NCBI GenBank assembly: GCA_017619655.1
Contig: JAFZRV010000010.1
Location: forward strand, 26,495 to 90,494
Source: Bacteroidales bacterium
GTDB taxonomy: Bacteria; Bacteroidota; Bacteroidia; Bacteroidales; UBA932
Direction of reading: 5' to 3'
DNA: 64,000 bases
Position 1 is the first letter of the stretch; each line of letters opens with the position of its first letter. The translations under genes were made by a program, and so were the position numbers. Below the pieces are notes generated by a model. It ran no database searches and was not told where the DNA came from. It was given only the letters and a program-made list of their open reading frames with translations. Shown here in pieces: positions 7,526 through 17,900 of this stretch.

Positions 7526-9997
7526 ATGAAAACCCGCGTAATGATCCTGTTGTCGGCCTTGCTGCTGAGCCTGCCGACCTTTGCCCAGACAACCATCGTG
7601 ACCGGCGTCGTCCGGGACTCCCTGACCCGCGAAGGCGAGCCGGCCGCCGTGCTGCAGTTCTTCCAGGCGGAGAATCCGGAGAAGCCCGTCGCCTATACGA
7701 CGACCGACGAGGAAGGCCGTTTCGCCCAGCGGCTCGACGGCTCCGGCCTGTACGAACTCTTGTTCAGCGGCATCGGGCGCATGACGGTAAGGCGCGCCTT
7801 TACGATTCCGGGGCAGCAGGATACCCTCGACCTGGGCGAAATCCTGATCCGGGACGATGTGGAAACGCTCTCGGCCGGCGTCGTGACGGCCCAGCGGACC
7901 CTGGTGAAGATGGAGGTCGACAAGATGACCTACGATGTGTCCGGCGACGTGGACGCCAAGACCTCCACGGTGCTCGACATGCTCCGGAAGGTGCCGATGG
8001 TGTCGGTCGACGGCCAGGACAACATCACCGTCAACGGCAGCAGCAGCTTCCAAGTGTATGTGGACGGCAAGCCCAACCAGATGCTGTCGCAGAACGCTTC
8101 CACCATCTTCAAGGTCATGCCGGCCAGTACGGTCAAGAACATCGAGGTCATTACCAATCCGGGCGTGAAATACGATGCGGAAGGCGTGGGCGGCGTGCTC
8201 AACATCACCACCAACCGCGAGGCGACGGGCGGCGGCTCCATGGGCGACGGCTTCTACGGAACGGTGATGGCGAATGCCTCGAACCGGGGCGGCGGCGCCG
8301 GCCTGACGGCCGCCCTCCAGAAGGGGAAATTCGCGATGAGCCTGACCGCCACCGGCGCGTACAACGCGATGAAGCATACCGAAACCGACATGGCCAGCAC
8401 GCAGGACAACGGCTTCAGCAATACGAGCCATACCACCACGGACATGAAGATTCCCGTGGCCATGGTCAACGGCAGCGCCAGCTATGAGATCGACAGCCTG
8501 AACCTCGTGTCCGCCACCTTGGGCTACATGCACTACGGCATGGTGAATGAAAGCAGCTTTACCAATACCATCCTGTACGCTCCGGGCACCGAGCCCTTCA
8601 GCTACGCCGGCGCGATGTCGACGCGCAACACCCGCAACAGCATTTCCGTCAGCGCGGACTACCAGCACCTCTGGGCCGATGCGCCGGGCCGCAGCCTGGT
8701 GCTCAGCTACCAGTACAACGGCGCTCCCGCCGTCAACAACAGCCTGACCCTGATGGATGCGGCGTCCTTCGCCGGATTCGATTTCACGGACCGCAAGAGC
8801 GAAGGCCGCACCGGTTCCGACGACCACACCGTGCAGCTCGACTTCACCACGCCGCTCGGCAGCCGGCACAGCCTCTCCACGGGCGCCAAGTTCCTCCATC
8901 GCCACAACGCTTCCGACCAGACGGATTACCTGTGGAACGGCGCTTCCTTCGTGGAAAACCCGCTGGGCAGCCTCGAATACGACTTCTATAACCGCATCGG
9001 CGCCGCTTACACGGAACTCAGCGGCAACTACGGCGCGTTCAGCCTGAAAGCGGGCCTCCGCTACGAATATACCTGGCAGAGCTACCAGTCTTCGAAGGAA
9101 AGCGGTGCGTTCGGCGTGAACTATGGCAACCTCGTGCCCAGCGCCAGCCTGCAGTGGAGCCTCAGCCCCATGCAGAACATCGGCCTGAGCTACAACATGC
9201 GCATCAGCCGCCCCGGCATCTCCTACCTGAACCCGTACGTCGACACCTCCGACCCCACGGCCCGCACTTATGGCAATCCGGATCTCGAGACGGAACGCGG
9301 CCACAACATCTCGCTGGTATACAACTACTATTCGCCGAAGGTCATGGTCAACACCACCGTGCGCCACAGCATCACCGGAAACGCCATTTCGGCCTATAGC
9401 TTCTATACGCCCGACAACATCCTGAATACCACCTACGGGAATATCGTGCGGCGCAACAGCACCAGCCTGGACGCCTTCCTGATGCTGACTCCGACCGGCA
9501 AGACGCGCATCATGCTCAACGGCGGCTTCGGCTACACGGATCTCCGCAGCGCGGAACTGGGCCAGCAGAATGCCGGATGGAACTACAACGTGCTGCTGGG
9601 CGTGCAGCAGACCCTGCCCTGGGACCTTCGCCTGAGCGCCAACCTGATTTCCTCCGGGCGTGAGATCGAGCTGCAGGGATGGACCAGCGGCATGAGCCTC
9701 GGCATGCTGGGCCTCACGAAGACCTTCCTCGACGACAAGTTGAGCCTCTCCCTCAGCGGCATGGTTCCCTTTGCCAAGGAAGGCAAGCTGAGCATGACCT
9801 CCCATACGCGCGGAAGCGGCTTCACCACGGACCTTTCGACGCGGATTCCGCTGGCTACCGTCAGCTTCCAGCTCAGCTGGAGCTTCGGCAAGCAAGGCAA
9901 CTACGCCGCCAAGAAGGCCCGCCGCACCATCGAGAACGAGTCGCAGCTCAACAGTACCACGACCGCCCAGAGTGTCGGCTCCGTCATCGGTCTGTAA
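7526..9997 (+). CDS. TonB-dependent-receptor-like outer membrane beta-barrel protein
   Basis: An 823-residue outer-membrane protein. A Sec signal ends near SLPTFAQ, then a carboxypeptidase-regulatory-like domain (about 25-110) and a plug-like domain (about 115-235: VLDMLRKVPMVSVDGQDNITVNG, VYVDGKP, IEVITNPGVKYDAEGVGGVLNI) precede a C-terminal barrel of the OMP_b-brl_3 type ending SFQLSWSF. It lacks the SusC signature and has no SusD neighbour, so it is more likely a peptide, metal or signalling receptor than a glycan importer. It is the first gene of an operon with a LytS-type kinase and LytTR regulator, with a candidate operator upstream, which suggests a receptor under its own sensor. Confidence 0.85.
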   Translation: MKTRVMILLSALLLSLPTFAQTTIVTGVVRDSLTREGEPAAVLQFFQAENPEKPVAYTTTDEEGRFAQRLDGSGLYELLFSGIGRMTVRRAFTIPGQQDTLDLGEILIRDDVETLSAGVVTAQRTLVKMEVDKMTYDVSGDVDAKTSTVLDMLRKVPMVSVDGQDNITVNGSSSFQVYVDGKPNQMLSQNASTIFKVMPASTVKNIEVITNPGVKYDAEGVGGVLNITTNREATGGGSMGDGFYGTVMANASNRGGGAGLTAALQKGKFAMSLTATGAYNAMKHTETDMASTQDNGFSNTSHTTTDMKIPVAMVNGSASYEIDSLNLVSATLGYMHYGMVNESSFTNTILYAPGTEPFSYAGAMSTRNTRNSISVSADYQHLWADAPGRSLVLSYQYNGAPAVNNSLTLMDAASFAGFDFTDRKSEGRTGSDDHTVQLDFTTPLGSRHSLSTGAKFLHRHNASDQTDYLWNGASFVENPLGSLEYDFYNRIGAAYTELSGNYGAFSLKAGLRYEYTWQSYQSSKESGAFGVNYGNLVPSASLQWSLSPMQNIGLSYNMRISRPGISYLNPYVDTSDPTARTYGNPDLETERGHNISLVYNYYSPKVMVNTTVRHSITGNAISAYSFYTPDNILNTTYGNIVRRNSTSLDAFLMLTPTGKTRIMLNGGFGYTDLRSAELGQQNAGWNYNVLLGVQQTLPWDLRLSANLISSGREIELQGWTSGMSLGMLGLTKTFLDDKLSLSLSGMVPFAKEGKLSMTSHTRGSGFTTDLSTRIPLATVSFQLSWSFGKQGNYAAKKARRTIENESQLNSTTTAQSVGSVIGL

Positions 9998-10009
9998 AAG
10001 AAAATTGAT

Positions 10010-10017
10010 TATCTTTG
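10010..10017 (+). promoter_or_regulatory. Internal -7 promoter element before the histidine kinase
   Basis: TATCTTTG matches the -7 consensus exactly in the 24-base gap between the receptor and kinase genes. It is five bases from the kinase ATG, so a transcript from it would have almost no leader. No -33 box was found at the expected distance. Confidence 0.4.
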
Positions 10018-10021
10018 CAGT

Positions 10022-11080
10022 ATGCAGACCCGGGACAGAAGGAAACTGATCGTGAACACCACCCAGATTATCGTCTGGGCGGGTGTTCTCATTGCACCGG
10101 CCCTGATCACCTGGTCGACGGCAGGTTCCGTGGACGCGGCCTTGACCGTGTTCAAGGCCACGGCCGTCGTCGTGCTGCCGATGTGCCTCCTGTATTTTGT
10201 GAACTTCCTGTTCCTGGTGCCGAAGTTCCTCTTCGGGGGAAAGCCGGTATGGTTCTATCTGATCAATCTCCTCGTGCTCCTCACGTGGAATCTGTGGGAG
10301 TATTTTCCCCACAAGCCGATCGACTTCCCGCAGGAAGTGGTGGACCAGTTCGGCAGCGACAAGCTGTGGGCCATCTACGCCGTCAGTATCCTGATGATGT
10401 TCATCATCGAGTGCCTGGTCATCCTGCTGGCGGTCGGCGCCCGCTACGTGATCCGGACCCATGAAGCGCTGGTTCGGGCGGAAGAGGAGCGGCGCAAAAG
10501 CACGGAAGCGGAGCTGACCTGGCTCAAGAACCAGCTCAACCCGCATTTCCTCTTCAACACGCTCAACAACATCTCATCGCTCACGCAGATAGATCCGGAC
10601 CAGGCCCAGGAACGCATCGGCCAGCTCAGCGACGCGCTCCGCTACGCCCTCTACGACAGCGAGGCGGAAAAAGTGCCGTTGGCGGGCGAGGTGGCCTTCA
10701 TGGAAAACTACATCGACCTGATGGCGCTGCGCTGCAACGAGCATACCCGTGTCGAGCGCTCGCTGGTGCTTCCCGACCAGGAGCTGATGATCGCTCCGCT
10801 GCTCTTCATCTCGCTGATCGAGAATGCATTCAAGCACGGGGTGAGCGCGCGGAACGACTCGGCGGTGCGGATCGACCTGCACGCCGAGGGCCGTGACCTC
10901 TGCTTCGTGTGCGAGAACACGCTTTTCGAGAAAGGCACGGACGACCGCAGCGGTTCCGGCATCGGCCTGGTCAACCTGCGCCGCAGGCTCGAACTCATCT
11001 ATCCCGGCCAGTACAGCTATGACCAGTCCGTCGTCGACGGCATGTACCGCGTGGAAATCCGGCTCAAGAACCAACTGTGA
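10022..11080 (+). CDS. LytS/YehU-type sensor histidine kinase
   Basis: A 352-residue membrane kinase. Four hydrophobic segments (about 16-34, 45-68, 78-95, 118-142) lead to a short coiled coil and then LNPHFLFNTLNNISS, in which His175 is the expected phosphorylation site of the His_kinase family. The ATPase part shows LIENAFKHG and GSGIGLVNLRRRLELIYPG. It lacks a large periplasmic sensor, so the signal is probably membrane-borne. Its stop overlaps the start of the LytTR regulator by one base (TGATG), marking a cognate pair. Confidence 0.92.
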   Translation: MQTRDRRKLIVNTTQIIVWAGVLIAPALITWSTAGSVDAALTVFKATAVVVLPMCLLYFVNFLFLVPKFLFGGKPVWFYLINLLVLLTWNLWEYFPHKPIDFPQEVVDQFGSDKLWAIYAVSILMMFIIECLVILLAVGARYVIRTHEALVRAEEERRKSTEAELTWLKNQLNPHFLFNTLNNISSLTQIDPDQAQERIGQLSDALRYALYDSEAEKVPLAGEVAFMENYIDLMALRCNEHTRVERSLVLPDQELMIAPLLFISLIENAFKHGVSARNDSAVRIDLHAEGRDLCFVCENTLFEKGTDDRSGSGIGLVNLRRRLELIYPGQYSYDQSVVDGMYRVEIRLKNQL

Positions 11081-11802
11081 TGGAAGCGCTTAAGTGTGTC
11101 ATCGTGGACGACGAGCCGCTGGCCGTCAAGATGCTGGAGAATTATGTCGCGCGTACGCCCTTCCTGACGCTCTGCGGCGCGTTTACCGACTCGATGGAGG
11201 CACTCGCCCAACTGCCCGTCCTGCAGCCCCAGCTGGTTTTCCTCGATATCCAGATGCCCGACCTGAACGGCCTGGAACTGTCCCGGATGGTGCCGGCCGG
11301 CACGAAGATCATCTTCACGACCGCCTTCAAGCAATATGCTTTCGAGAGCTATGAGGTGTCGGCCCTCGACTACCTGCTCAAGCCCATCCGCTACCAGAAA
11401 TTCCTGGAAGCCGCCACGAAGGCGCAGCTGTGGTTCGCCCGCGAAGAAGCCCGGCCCGCCTCCGCTGCGGCGGCCCCGGCTTCCTTCTTCCTGAAGACGG
11501 ACGGCCGTCTGCGCAAGGTGGACCTGGCTGACATCCTGTACGTGGAGGGCATGAAAGACTATGTGCTGGTGCACCTGGCTTCGGAGAAGCAGCCGCTCGT
11601 CACGCACAGCACCATGAAAAACATGGAAGAGCAACTGCCCGCCGACGCCTTCCTGCGCGTCCACCGCTCGTTCATCGTCGCGCTCGACCGCATCGACAGC
11701 GTCACCCGCGACGGCGACCTCCTCATCGGCGGCCGCCTCATCCCAGTCACCGACAGCTACCGCCCCGGCTTCGAGGCCTACCTGCAATCACACAGTTTGT
11801 AA
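11080..11802 (+). CDS. LytTR-family response regulator
   Basis: A 240-residue regulator. The receiver domain (1-120) has Asp10/Asp11, phospho-acceptor Asp56 in LVFLDIQMP and the conserved Lys in LKPIRY. The C-terminal LytTR domain (about 138-240) has the typical ILYVEGMKDYVLVHL and FLRVHRSFIVALDRI segments and binds DNA as a beta-fold dimer on nine-base direct repeats. The ATG at 11080 is preferred to the GTG one codon upstream. The kinase is its partner, and the repeats at 7438-7467 are its most obvious candidate site. Confidence 0.93.
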   Translation: MEALKCVIVDDEPLAVKMLENYVARTPFLTLCGAFTDSMEALAQLPVLQPQLVFLDIQMPDLNGLELSRMVPAGTKIIFTTAFKQYAFESYEVSALDYLLKPIRYQKFLEAATKAQLWFAREEARPASAAAAPASFFLKTDGRLRKVDLADILYVEGMKDYVLVHLASEKQPLVTHSTMKNMEEQLPADAFLRVHRSFIVALDRIDSVTRDGDLLIGGRLIPVTDSYRPGFEAYLQSHSL

Positions 11803-11814
11803 TACTTCCGCCCT

Positions 11815-13488
11815 ATGAAGAAAACGCTCCTTTTACTCACGATGCTCTGCTCGGTGAGCACGGCTTTCGCGCAAGGCTGGCCTTGGCCCCAGCCGACACA
11901 GGTCGCGCTCGTCCGCCGCGGCACCATTCCGGTCGTCTTCGGCGGCGAGACCCGCGCAGAGGGACGATCCTACAACAACGCGCCTACCTTCTTTATCTAT
12001 CCCGACGCCCGGCTCGGCGAGGATGAGGCAGAATCGCTGTTCGTTTCGCTGGCCATGCAGTCCGTCCTGGACGAGAATTTCGGGACGGCCTTCGTCGTCA
12101 ATCCGACCGGGGAGAGATGGGATGCCGACAAGGACTTTGACGCTTTCGTGGAGCTGTTTAACATCGCACGCAGCGGCAATCTCAAAGTAATCGGCTTCGG
12201 CGGCGGCGCCACCTTCATCAACCAGGTGCTCGCCCTCCGCGCCGCCGACCACATCGCCGGCATCGCCACGGTCGGCGGCCAGCCCGCCAAACTGCCCAAG
12301 GGATTCACTTCCTACGGCGTGCCGGCCTTTGTATCCGGCAAGAACGCCGCCAAGGTCGCCCGGGAATACGAAGCCTTGAATGCGGCCCACGCCGCGGAAG
12401 AGCCGCTGCTGCAAGTCGTGGTTTCCAGCGCGACGCAGCCGGACGCGGTCTTCGCGGAGGCCTGGGACCAGGTCTTTTCGCGCAACTTCCGCTTCAACAA
12501 CTACAAGCATACCCACTATGAAGGCGCCCGCTTCGGCCAGTACGGCCCCTATGAACTGGAACCCTACACCATGGCAGAGCGGCTGGGCCTCAAGCGTCTG
12601 ATCGTTGAACTGCCTGCCGGATTCCGCCAGCGGACGCTCGACGGGCCCAAGTATCTCTGGTATGAGTACTGGCCGGAAGAACTCCTGGAAGACGCTCCGG
12701 CGCAGAGCGTTCCGATGGTCGTGCTGCTGCACGGCAATACCAACGATCCCCGCACCCAGGCAGAGACTTCGGGCTTCCTGCAAGTAGCCGGAGAGGACCG
12801 TTTCCTCGTAGTGGAGATGGAATGGCAGGGCACGCCGAACTATCAGGCCATGGGCCACGACGGCATCGAGAGCGTCATCGGCCTGCTGCTGCAAAAGTAT
12901 CCGCAGATTGACCCTTCCCGCATCTATGCGGAAGGCCTCTCGGCGGGATCGATGACGGCTTCGGCGCTGGGCATCAAAAAATCACACGTGTTCGCCGCGA
13001 CGGGCGGCCATTCCGGCGGCCTCTTCAGCGGCCATTGGATCGGCCCTTTCCCCACCTTCGAGACCGTCTGGAACGAAGCCACGCAGAAGCGCGGTTTTGT
13101 CGAGACCGCCTACTGTTCCGTCTTCGGCACCATGGACACGACGGTTCCCTATATGACGCCTGAAAACTGGAAAGGAAACGGCTATCTCAATGCCTGGAAT
13201 GCTTACGAGCAGATGAATGGAATGGAGGTCGTCGACCAGATGGACTTCAGTGTGGATCCTGTCTTCGGCCAGGCCGTCCGTGACCGCGAAACCATCCGCA
13301 CGGCCAAGGGCGAAGGCATCACCATCGAGACGGGCCAGCTCTACAAGGGCGAAACGCCGCTGATCAAGCTCGTCGCCGTCATGGATTACGGCCACTGGAA
13401 CTTCATGCCCACCGCCCGCATCATGTGGGACTTCTTCCGTCACTACCGCCGCGACCCCGCCACAAAGCAGTTGATCTACGTGGAATAA
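11815..13488 (+). CDS. Secreted alpha/beta hydrolase (PHB-depolymerase/esterase-like)
   Basis: A 557-residue protein with a Sec signal ending STAFAQ and no lipobox Cys, so probably periplasmic or secreted. The C-terminal half is an alpha/beta hydrolase: VVLLHGNTND supplies the oxyanion loop and IYAEGLSAGS the nucleophile elbow with Ser376; His in GHWNF near the C-terminus is a candidate catalytic base. The N-terminal 200 residues hold another Rossmann-like segment (LKVIGFGGGATFINQV) that may be a degenerate hydrolase fold. It is 12 bases behind the LytTR regulator and the last gene of that operon, so it may be the output enzyme of the signalling system. The substrate is unknown. Confidence 0.75.
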   Translation: MKKTLLLLTMLCSVSTAFAQGWPWPQPTQVALVRRGTIPVVFGGETRAEGRSYNNAPTFFIYPDARLGEDEAESLFVSLAMQSVLDENFGTAFVVNPTGERWDADKDFDAFVELFNIARSGNLKVIGFGGGATFINQVLALRAADHIAGIATVGGQPAKLPKGFTSYGVPAFVSGKNAAKVAREYEALNAAHAAEEPLLQVVVSSATQPDAVFAEAWDQVFSRNFRFNNYKHTHYEGARFGQYGPYELEPYTMAERLGLKRLIVELPAGFRQRTLDGPKYLWYEYWPEELLEDAPAQSVPMVVLLHGNTNDPRTQAETSGFLQVAGEDRFLVVEMEWQGTPNYQAMGHDGIESVIGLLLQKYPQIDPSRIYAEGLSAGSMTASALGIKKSHVFAATGGHSGGLFSGHWIGPFPTFETVWNEATQKRGFVETAYCSVFGTMDTTVPYMTPENWKGNGYLNAWNAYEQMNGMEVVDQMDFSVDPVFGQAVRDRETIRTAKGEGITIETGQLYKGETPLIKLVAVMDYGHWNFMPTARIMWDFFRHYRRDPATKQLIYVE

Positions 13489-13612
13489 CGATAGCGAAGC
13501 CAAGCGAACGATAGCACGTTTATACAGCTGTTTTAGCAAAATAGTTGACAATTCACGGTCGCCCGCTCTCCGAATGCTGGGTTGGCAGCAGAGAGTCAGT
13601 TAGTCTGTTGAA

Positions 13613-13984
13613 CTATGCCAGCGAACCCATGAACTTCTCGCGGCCCACGATGAAGCGGATGTGGGTGCCTTCGCCGATGAGTTTGTCGCCTTCGGAGGCG
13701 GAGAGAGCGAAGCTGAGCTTGCGGCCTTCGACTCGCGTCAGGACCGCGGTGGCGGAGACCGTTGCGCCGATGGCGGAAGGTTTCAGGTGAGAGACCGAGA
13801 TCTGGCCGCCGACGGTGGTCTCGCCCGGCGCCAGGGCCGGCGCCACGGCCAGCATGGCCGCATTTTCCATCAGGGCGATCATGCGCGGCGTGGCCAGCAC
13901 GGCCAGTTCGCCGGAGCCCTGCGAGAGGGCCGAATCGTTCTGCGTTACGAGAAGCTGGCTGGTATGCGACAAACCTTCTTTCAT
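13613..13984 (-). CDS. Hotdog-fold thioesterase (FlK-like)
   Basis: A 123-residue single hotdog domain. VLATPRMIALMENAAM and the later SHLKPSAIGATV line up with fluoroacetyl-CoA thioesterase FlK and relatives, whose catalytic Thr, Glu and His lie in these segments; all three appear present. The final THIRFIVGREKF also fits. Such small thioesterases cleave acyl-CoA side products; fluoroacetate itself is unlikely here. The ATG at 13984 was chosen over a TTG four codons upstream. It follows metF by 15 bases on the same strand, so it is probably co-transcribed with the methionine genes. Confidence 0.8.
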   Translation of the reverse strand: MKEGLSHTSQLLVTQNDSALSQGSGELAVLATPRMIALMENAAMLAVAPALAPGETTVGGQISVSHLKPSAIGATVSATAVLTRVEGRKLSFALSASEGDKLIGEGTHIRFIVGREKFMGSLA

Positions 13985-13999
13985 GGCAGGATACAAGAA

Positions 14000-14926
14000 T
14001 TAGAAGCAGGCTTTCAGGATTTCGACGATGTTGCGGGACTTGCCCATCGTGTAGAAGTGGACGGCCGGGGCGCCGTGGGCCAGCAGGTCGCGGCACTGCG
14101 CGATGCACCAGTCTGTGCCGATGCGATAGACGGCTTCCTTGTCGTCGCCCGCCCGGCGGATGGCCTCGGTGAGTTCCACGGGGATGTCGATGGAAAAGGC
14201 CTCGGGCAGCAGCGCGATCTGGCGGGCCGTGGAGAGGGGCTTCAGGCCGGGCAGGATGGGCACGGTGATGCCGGCGGCGCGACAGCGGTCCACGAAGCGG
14301 TAGAACACGCTGTTGTCGAAGAACATCTGGGTGATGACTACGTCGGCGCCCGCGTCGACCTTGCGCTTGAGATGCGCGATGTCCGTCTCCAGGTTGGCCG
14401 CTTCGAAGTGCTTCTCCGGGTAGCCGCCGACGCCGATGCAGAAGTCGCCGCCGTTCTCCCGCTCGAAGGCGCGGATGGCCGCCACCAGCTCGTTGGCATG
14501 CGCATAGCCTTCCGGATCGGGGGTGAAGCGCTTCTCTCCGGTCAGCGAGTCCCCGCGCAGGGCCATGACGTTCTCGATGCCCATGAACTTGAAATCCTGC
14601 AGCAGGGCCTCCGTCTCGTGGGCGGGCGTGCCGCCGCAGATCAGGTGCGGCACCACCTCCACGTCGTAGCGGCTCTGGATGGCCGCGCAGACCGCCACGG
14701 CGCTCACGCGGTTGCGGACGATGCGGCGACGGAAACTGCCGTCGGGCTGCGGGTCGAAGCGCACCTCGTCGCGGTGCGTGGTCACGTTGATATAACGCGG
14801 CGCGAATGCCATGAGCGGCGCGATGCTGTCGAGGAGTTCTTCCTTGCTGATGCCGCTCAGCGGCGGAACGATTTCGAGGGACGGGAACGGCGCGGCGCCG
14901 CTGCGGAGCATGTCGGAGATTTTCAT
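14000..14926 (-). CDS. metF: 5,10-methylenetetrahydrofolate reductase
   Basis: A 308-residue FAD-containing TIM-barrel enzyme that makes 5-methyl-tetrahydrofolate, the methyl donor for MetH. Landmarks are FPSLEIVPP with the catalytic Glu near the N-terminus, VTTHRDE, VPHLICGG, ENVMALRGD, GVGGYPEKH and ITQMFFD. Length matches bacterial MetF. The start overlaps the stop of metH by four bases (ATGA), so methyl donor and acceptor enzymes are translationally coupled. Confidence 0.97.
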   Translation of the reverse strand: MKISDMLRSGAAPFPSLEIVPPLSGISKEELLDSIAPLMAFAPRYINVTTHRDEVRFDPQPDGSFRRRIVRNRVSAVAVCAAIQSRYDVEVVPHLICGGTPAHETEALLQDFKFMGIENVMALRGDSLTGEKRFTPDPEGYAHANELVAAIRAFERENGGDFCIGVGGYPEKHFEAANLETDIAHLKRKVDAGADVVITQMFFDNSVFYRFVDRCRAAGITVPILPGLKPLSTARQIALLPEAFSIDIPVELTEAIRRAGDDKEAVYRIGTDWCIAQCRDLLAHGAPAVHFYTMGKSRNIVEILKACF

Positions 14927-17900
14927 AGCAGATGGGACAGGAAAAGCCGTGCCTCTTCGGGGGAGAACCCGCGGGCGGCGGCGTAACGGTCGTATTGGGG
15001 CTGGCTGATGTGGCGGATATCGGGATAGCCCGCCTCCGGATGCACGAGCACCAGGCCGCAGATGGAGGCGGCGGGCTTCATGGCGCAGGAGTCGGTCAGC
15101 GTGATGCCGAGTGCATCCGCCTCGGGCAGCAGGCCGAGGATGTCGCGCTTGAGGCTGTGGTCGGGGCAGCTGGCGTAGCCGGCAGCCGGTTTGGCCACCT
15201 TCACGCCGGGCCGGTGGATGCGGGCCGCGAGCTGGCTGCTGAGCCACTGGGAGCAGGCTTCCGCCAGTGTCACCTTCACGGCGCGGCGCAGCATCTGCTC
15301 GTATTCGTTGTGGCAGGCCTCGCAGCTGCAGCCTTCGGGGTGCCGGTCGGCATTGTGCACGCTGAGCGCGAAAAGACCCAGCGGCCCGCTGCCGTCGGCC
15401 GGTACGAAGTCGGCCAGCGAGCGTCCGGCGCCCTCTTCCTGCCGCAGCATGGGCAGTCGCGTGTCGGCGTCGAGGCGGATGGCATCACCCTCGCGCGAGG
15501 CTTCAAAAAACTTCAGGGACAGGCGGATACGGAATTCCGGATGCTGCAGCGCACGTTCGAGGAGGGCATGGGCTTCCGCCACGAGTTCGGGCGCTTCGTC
15601 GCCCTTGAGACCCCAGGTCATGCGGAACACGCGGTCGTCGAAGTGCGGCAGCACGGCGGACAGCGGCACTTCGCAAGGGCCCAGCCCGCTGAAATCGTAT
15701 TCTCCGGGACGGAGATAACTATCCGGCGCAAAACCGGGCTGCGGCTGCGGCGTGGCGGGAGCCTCCCGGGTCTGCCGCTGGCGCAGGTAAAGCGTACGCA
15801 GGTGCGCCTGGGCAGCATGCTGCTGCTGCTCGAAGGCGGCGCGGTCGGCCAGGCAGCGCTTGGCCAGGACGGCGTTCGCCGAAGCGTCGGGGGAATAGAA
15901 CACATGCGCGTAAAGCGGTGCGAGCTTCACGGCGGTATGCAGGGCCGAGGTGGTGGCGCCGCCGATGAACAGCGGCGTGTCGAGGCCGCGGGCGGCCATT
16001 TCCCGGCAGAGTTCTTCCATCTGGAACAACGACGGCGTGATCAGGCCGCTCACACCGATAAACGCGGCGTGGTGCTCCTCGGCAGCCGCCAGGATGGTTT
16101 CCTTTTCGACCATCACGCCGAGGTCGACGACCTCGAAGCCGTTGCAGCGCAGCACGATGCCCGTAATGTTCTTGCCGATGTCATGGACGTCGCCCTTGAC
16201 GGTGGCGTGGATCACCACGGGCCGGACCGACGCTTCCTCGGCGTCAGCCGCCATATACGGTTCGAGGATGGCCACGGCGTCTTTCATCACCTTGGCCGAC
16301 TTGACCACCTGCGGCAGAAACATCTTGCCGGCGCCGAATTGGACGCCCACCTGCTCCATGCCGGCCATCAGCGGGCCTTCGATGACTTTCACGGCGCTGC
16401 CGAGCGTTTCGAGGCAGCGCAGCACATCACCCTGCAGGTCAGCGGCTTTACCCGCCACCAAGTCGGCGCTCAGCTGCGCTTCGGGCGAGCGTTCGACCAT
16501 GGTTTCTTTCGGCGCGGCGCCCTGCTCCTTCAGGGCCAGATAGCTGGCGGCCAGGGCGGTCAGTCGCTCCGTGGCCTCCGTGTCGCGGGCCAGGACCACG
16601 TCTTCCGCGGCTTGCCGAAGCGCCGGTTCGATGCTGTCGTAGGGCTTGAGCTGCGCCGGATTGACGATGGCCATGTCGAGTCCCGCGTGGATGGCGTGAT
16701 AGAGGAATACGGTATGCATGGCGGCACGGACGGGCTCGTTGCCGCGGAATGCGAACGAAAGGTTCGAGATGCCGCCGGAGGTGTACGCGCCGGGCAGGTT
16801 CTGCTTGATCCAGCGCACGGCCTCGATGAAATCGATGCCGTAGCGGTCGTGTTCGGCGATGCCGGTGCCCACCGAGAGCACGTTGACGTCGAAGATGAGT
16901 TCCTGCGGCGGGATGCCGGCCGCGGTGAGCAGCCGGTAGGCGCGCCCGCACACGGCGATCTTGCGTGCATAGGTCGTGGCCTGCCCTTCCTCGTCGAAGG
17001 CCATCACCACCATCGCGGCGCCGAGGCGGCGGATCTCGCGCGCCTTGGCCAGGAAGGCTTCCTCGCCTTCCTTCAGGCTGATGGAGTTGACGATGCACTT
17101 GCCCTGGGCGTTCTTGAGCCCGGCCAGGATGCAGTTCCAGTCGGAAGAGTCGATCATGAGGGCGGCCCGGGCCACGGCGGGGTCGTTCTGTATCTGGCGG
17201 ACGAAGCGTTCCATGGCGGCGGGGCCGTCGAGCATGGCGTCGTCCATGTTGATGTCGATGATGTCGGCGCCGCCGGCGATCTGGTCGGCAGCCACTTGCA
17301 GGGCGGTGTCGTAGTCGCCCGCGGCGATGAGCCGGGCGAACTTGCGGGAGCCCGCCACGTTGGTCCGCTCGCCGATAAGGGCGAAATTTTTGTGCGCCAC
17401 GTCGAGCGTGACGGTCTGCAGGCCGCTGACACGCAGGAGCTTATCCGCTTCGCGGAAGGCACGTGGTGCGAGGCCCGAGACGGCAGCCTTTTCGGCGGCG
17501 ATGTGTTCGGGCGTGGTGCCGCAGCAGCCGCCCAGGATGTTGACGAAGCCGGCTTCGGCCATCTTCCGCACGGAGGCGGCCATTTTTTCGGGCGTCTCGT
17601 CGTAGAGGCCCATTTCGTTGGGCAGGCCGGCGTTGGGGTAGCAGATGACGGGCACGTCGCAGAAGCCGGACAGCTGCTCGATGAGGGGCAGGAGCTGCTC
17701 GGCGCCGAGCGAGCAGTTGAGGCCGAAGGCCGTCAGGGGGTAGTGCCGGACCGCGGTGTAGAAGGCCTCGAGGGTCTGGCCGGTGAGGGTGCGGCCGGCG
17801 CGGTCGCCGGGCGACACCGACACGATGACGGGAAAGCCTTCCGCCACGCGGCTGACCGCATAGAGGGCGGCCTTGGCGTTGAGGGCGTCGAAGCAGGTCT

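Noticed and set aside
7361-10546. A 1061-codon open frame opposite the receptor gene
   Set aside because: Runs across two genes and a promoter with no family signature.
13487-13515. Direct repeat AACGATAGC with 20-base period downstream of the hydrolase gene
   Set aside because: Two short copies between convergent genes, the first overlapping a stop codon; could be chance and no function fits.
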